From assembly GCA_043780595.1 (NCBI GenBank), contig JAYWCL010000308.1, positions 1 to 8,143 of the forward strand: 8,143 bases of DNA, given 5' to 3'. A program made the position numbers and the translations under genes. A model generated the notes under the pieces. The model saw nothing but the letters and a program-made list of their open reading frames with translations, was not told where the DNA came from and did no database searches. Source of the DNA: Limnoglobus sp043780595. GTDB lineage: Bacteria; Planctomycetota; Planctomycetia; Gemmatales; Gemmataceae. The stretch's first letter is position 1. Each line of letters opens with the position of its first letter. This document shows positions 6,698-8,143 of this stretch, piece by piece.

Positions 6698-7296
6698 GGT
6701 TTCGGTAAATCTGCCAGTCGGCGGTAAAGGTCGTCGACCACCCAGTGGAACGCCGCCAGGTGGAGCGTTTCGACGATGCCCATGTCGTTGGAGTCAATGT
6801 GGAGGCCCGCCCGGCACATGCCGCGCAACTTGCCGCCATCGAAGCCCGTGCAGCCGTACGTTCCCACGCCGTGGCGATTCGCCCACTCCACGGCACGCAG
6901 AATGTTCGGGCTGTTCCCGGATCCACTAATCGCCACCAGCAAATCGCCTTCGCTGGCGAGATTCTTCAACTGTTCGAGGAACACGCGGTCGAAGCCTTCG
7001 TCGTTCCCCCACGCCAAAATGTAGGGCGTATTATCCGTCAAGCTGAGGATTTTGAACCGCACTTTCGCGTCGTCGTCGAAATCCTGTTTGCGCAGCGTAC
7101 CTTTGCCGATGTCTTCGCAAAAGTGCGAAGCGTTCGATCCGCTACCGCCGTTGCCGATGACGAAGATCATCCGCCCCGCCCGATAGCGCGCGTGCATCCA
7201 ATCCGCGAGCGTCTGCACTTCGTCCGCGTCGATCCGCAGTAGTTCGTCGGCCATTCGCTTCAGAAACGGCGCAACGGCAAGAGTGGCTCCGAGCAT
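6694..7296 (-). CDS. SIS-domain sugar-phosphate isomerase, GmhA-like
   Basis: A 200-residue cytoplasmic protein of the phosphoheptose isomerase type. GmhA converts sedoheptulose 7-phosphate to D-glycero-D-manno-heptose 7-phosphate, the first step towards nucleotide-activated heptose. Residues 1-40 are the N-terminal helical part. The SIS core shows FVIGNGGSGSNASHFCEDI (45-63), SLTDNT (85-90), AWGNDEGFDRVF (95-106), VAISGSGNSPN (121-131), a phosphate-binding serine loop, and ETLHLAAFHWVVDDL (176-190). Glu61 and His184 fall where GmhA has its catalytic Glu and His, by my hand alignment. Length is close to the E. coli enzyme (192). A good SD (GAAAGGA) supports the start. No other heptose gene (kinase, phosphatase, nucleotidyltransferase) is in view, so a different ketose/aldose phosphate substrate is possible. 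Its position between the permease and ATPase genes ties it to the same glycan. Confidence 0.9.
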   Translation of the reverse strand: MLGATLAVAPFLKRMADELLRIDADEVQTLADWMHARYRAGRMIFVIGNGGSGSNASHFCEDIGKGTLRKQDFDDDAKVRFKILSLTDNTPYILAWGNDEGFDRVFLEQLKNLASEGDLLVAISGSGNSPNILRAVEWANRHGVGTYGCTGFDGGKLRGMCRAGLHIDSNDMGIVETLHLAAFHWVVDDLYRRLADLPKP

Positions 7297-7303
7297 CGAG
7301 AAA

Positions 7304-7310
7304 TCCTTTC
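7304..7310 (-). promoter_or_regulatory. Ribosome binding site of the isomerase gene
   Basis: GAAAGGA on the minus strand, seven bases before the ATG at 7296. It is the clearest Shine-Dalgarno in the window and fixes the isomerase start. Confidence 0.65.
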
Positions 7311-7363
7311 ATACGTGATGTACGCGGCTCGCGTGCAATGGTGATGCGCTCCGCGGCTAATTC

Positions 7364-8143
7364 CTAAATCGTGTCGGCGAAGGTTCGTTCGACGCGGCGG
7401 AAGTAGAACAGGCCCAGAAACAATACGCACAAGCCGACCGATCCGGAGATCGCCAGCGAGTACCATGCGAAGTTGTCCATCGGACCGCCGAGGACGAGAT
7501 TCCGCAAGTTGTAGATCAACCCGTAAAGCGGGTTCAACGGCAGGATCATCCGTGCGGCCGGTCCGACGGCGTCTGGCCCCAGATAGATGCACGGCGTCGC
7601 GAACATCCACAATTGCGTGCCGAAGGTGAGTAAGTAGCGGAAGTCGCGTTGCGCGACGATGAGCGCAGACAACAGCACGCCGAAGCCCGTCGCCGTGAGG
7701 CACAACAGTGCGAGTACGAACGGCGCGAAGACGATCGTCCACGCCGGAGCCACGCCGAACCAGAGCATGGCGATGCCGATCAATCCGCAGGAAATCAGGA
7801 AGTCGACGAACGCCGAACCGACGTTCGATAGCGGAAGCAGTAGCCTCGGGAAGTAGACTTTCGTGACGAGCCGTTCGTTCGCCAATAGGCTGTTCCCCGC
7901 GTTCGACATCGCCGACGAAAAGAACGTCCACGGGATCACGCCGAGCAACACGTATAGCGTGTAATTATTGACATATTTGTCCGTTTGGCCCATGTGTCCG
8001 ATGAAGATGACGAACACCATCACCGTCGCGATCGGCTGAAACAACGACCAGCCCACACCGAGGATCGTCTGCTTGTAACGCAGTTTCAGTTCGCGCAACA
8101 TCAAGTAGTAAAATAGCTCGCGGTAGCGCCACAACTCTTGACT
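7364..8143 (-). CDS. Polysaccharide export ABC-2 permease (Wzm-like), 5' end cut by window
   Basis: The inner-membrane channel subunit of the glycan exporter that pairs with the Wzt-like ATPase. About 260 residues are visible. A cytoplasmic amphipathic start ELWRYRELFYYLMLRELKLRYKQT leads to about six membrane segments, counted from the TTG at 8134: 28-48, 57-78, 105-127, 132-160, 168-186 and 226-245. Family motifs include LRYKQTILGVGWSLFQP (18-34), a long ANERLVTKVYFPR loop (85-97), and LNPLYGLI (200-207). The C-terminal RRVERTFADTI is usual for the family. The frame is open to the window edge (Ser-Gln-Glu-Leu). The TTG at 8134 encodes the Leu of the conserved 'ELWRYREL' segment and is probably not the start; the true start lies beyond 8143. 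The stop is TAG, and a 67-bp gap separates it from the isomerase. The name wzm is at family level. Confidence 0.93.
   Translation of the reverse strand, partial: SQELWRYRELFYYLMLRELKLRYKQTILGVGWSLFQPIATVMVFVIFIGHMGQTDKYVNNYTLYVLLGVIPWTFFSSAMSNAGNSLLANERLVTKVYFPRLLLPLSNVGSAFVDFLISCGLIGIAMLWFGVAPAWTIVFAPFVLALLCLTATGFGVLLSALIVAQRDFRYLLTFGTQLWMFATPCIYLGPDAVGPAARMILPLNPLYGLIYNLRNLVLGGPMDNFAWYSLAISGSVGLCVLFLGLFYFRRVERTFADTI

Noticed and set aside
5243..6727. 494-codon open frame on the plus strand opposite the ABC ATPase gene
   Set aside because: It is fully antisense to a gene with intact Walker A, signature and Walker B motifs. Its product has no recognisable motif, and long antisense frames are expected from the codon bias of GC-rich genes.
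7323..7355. Imperfect inverted repeat (CGCGG...CCGCG with an inner 3-bp match) between permease and isomerase genes
   Set aside because: The stem is short and interrupted with a 13-nt loop and no T tract; this is expected by chance in GC-rich DNA and is weak evidence for a terminator inside an operon.
1..8143. Defence system, CRISPR array, transposon or prophage content
   Set aside because: No repeat arrays, transposase, integrase, nuclease or toxin-antitoxin motifs were seen; all recognised genes are glycan synthesis/export, DUF1003 or DUF1501.

Overview
The window is a leftward (minus-strand) run of eight genes. Most of it is the distal part of a cell-surface polysaccharide operon. The likely source is a planctomycete, perhaps of the Gemmataceae type. 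The reasons are moderately high GC, a twin-arginine DUF1501 protein (a family greatly expanded in Planctomycetes), and glycan genes of a kind common there. This assignment is inferred from gene content only; there is no rRNA or other marker to confirm it.

In the direction of transcription, from the right edge: (1) an ABC-2 type polysaccharide export permease (Wzm-like) whose 5' end lies beyond the window; (2) a SIS-domain sugar-phosphate isomerase of the GmhA type; (3) a Wzt-like ABC ATPase with a C-terminal glycan-binding type domain, its ATG overlapping the isomerase stop by four bases; (4-6) three family 2 glycosyltransferases, the first two being clear paralogues of each other; (7) a two-TM DUF1003 protein; (8) a DUF1501 protein with a Tat-type signal. 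Intergenic gaps within genes 1-6 run from a 4-bp overlap to 67 bp, so they probably form one transcript whose promoter is off the right edge. The gaps before DUF1003 (65 bp) and DUF1501 (about 50 bp) are also short, so read-through is possible, but these two have no obvious role in glycan synthesis.

Working model: the glycosyltransferases extend a lipid-linked glycan on the cytoplasmic face, the isomerase may feed a heptose precursor pathway, and the Wzm/Wzt pair exports the finished chain across the inner membrane (ABC-dependent O-antigen or capsule route). No polymer-modifying enzyme, initiating transferase or other heptose gene is inside the window.

The left 399 bases hold no convincing gene. 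A perfect 7-bp inverted repeat with a GNRA tetraloop on the minus strand sits 17 nt past the DUF1501 stop and may mark the transcript end. I saw no RNA genes, insertion sequences, CRISPR arrays or attachment sites. I do not see a clearly undescribed system. The most unusual points are the isomerase gene splitting the transporter pair, the tandem divergent glycosyltransferases, and a DUF1501 gene without its usual cytochrome-type partner.
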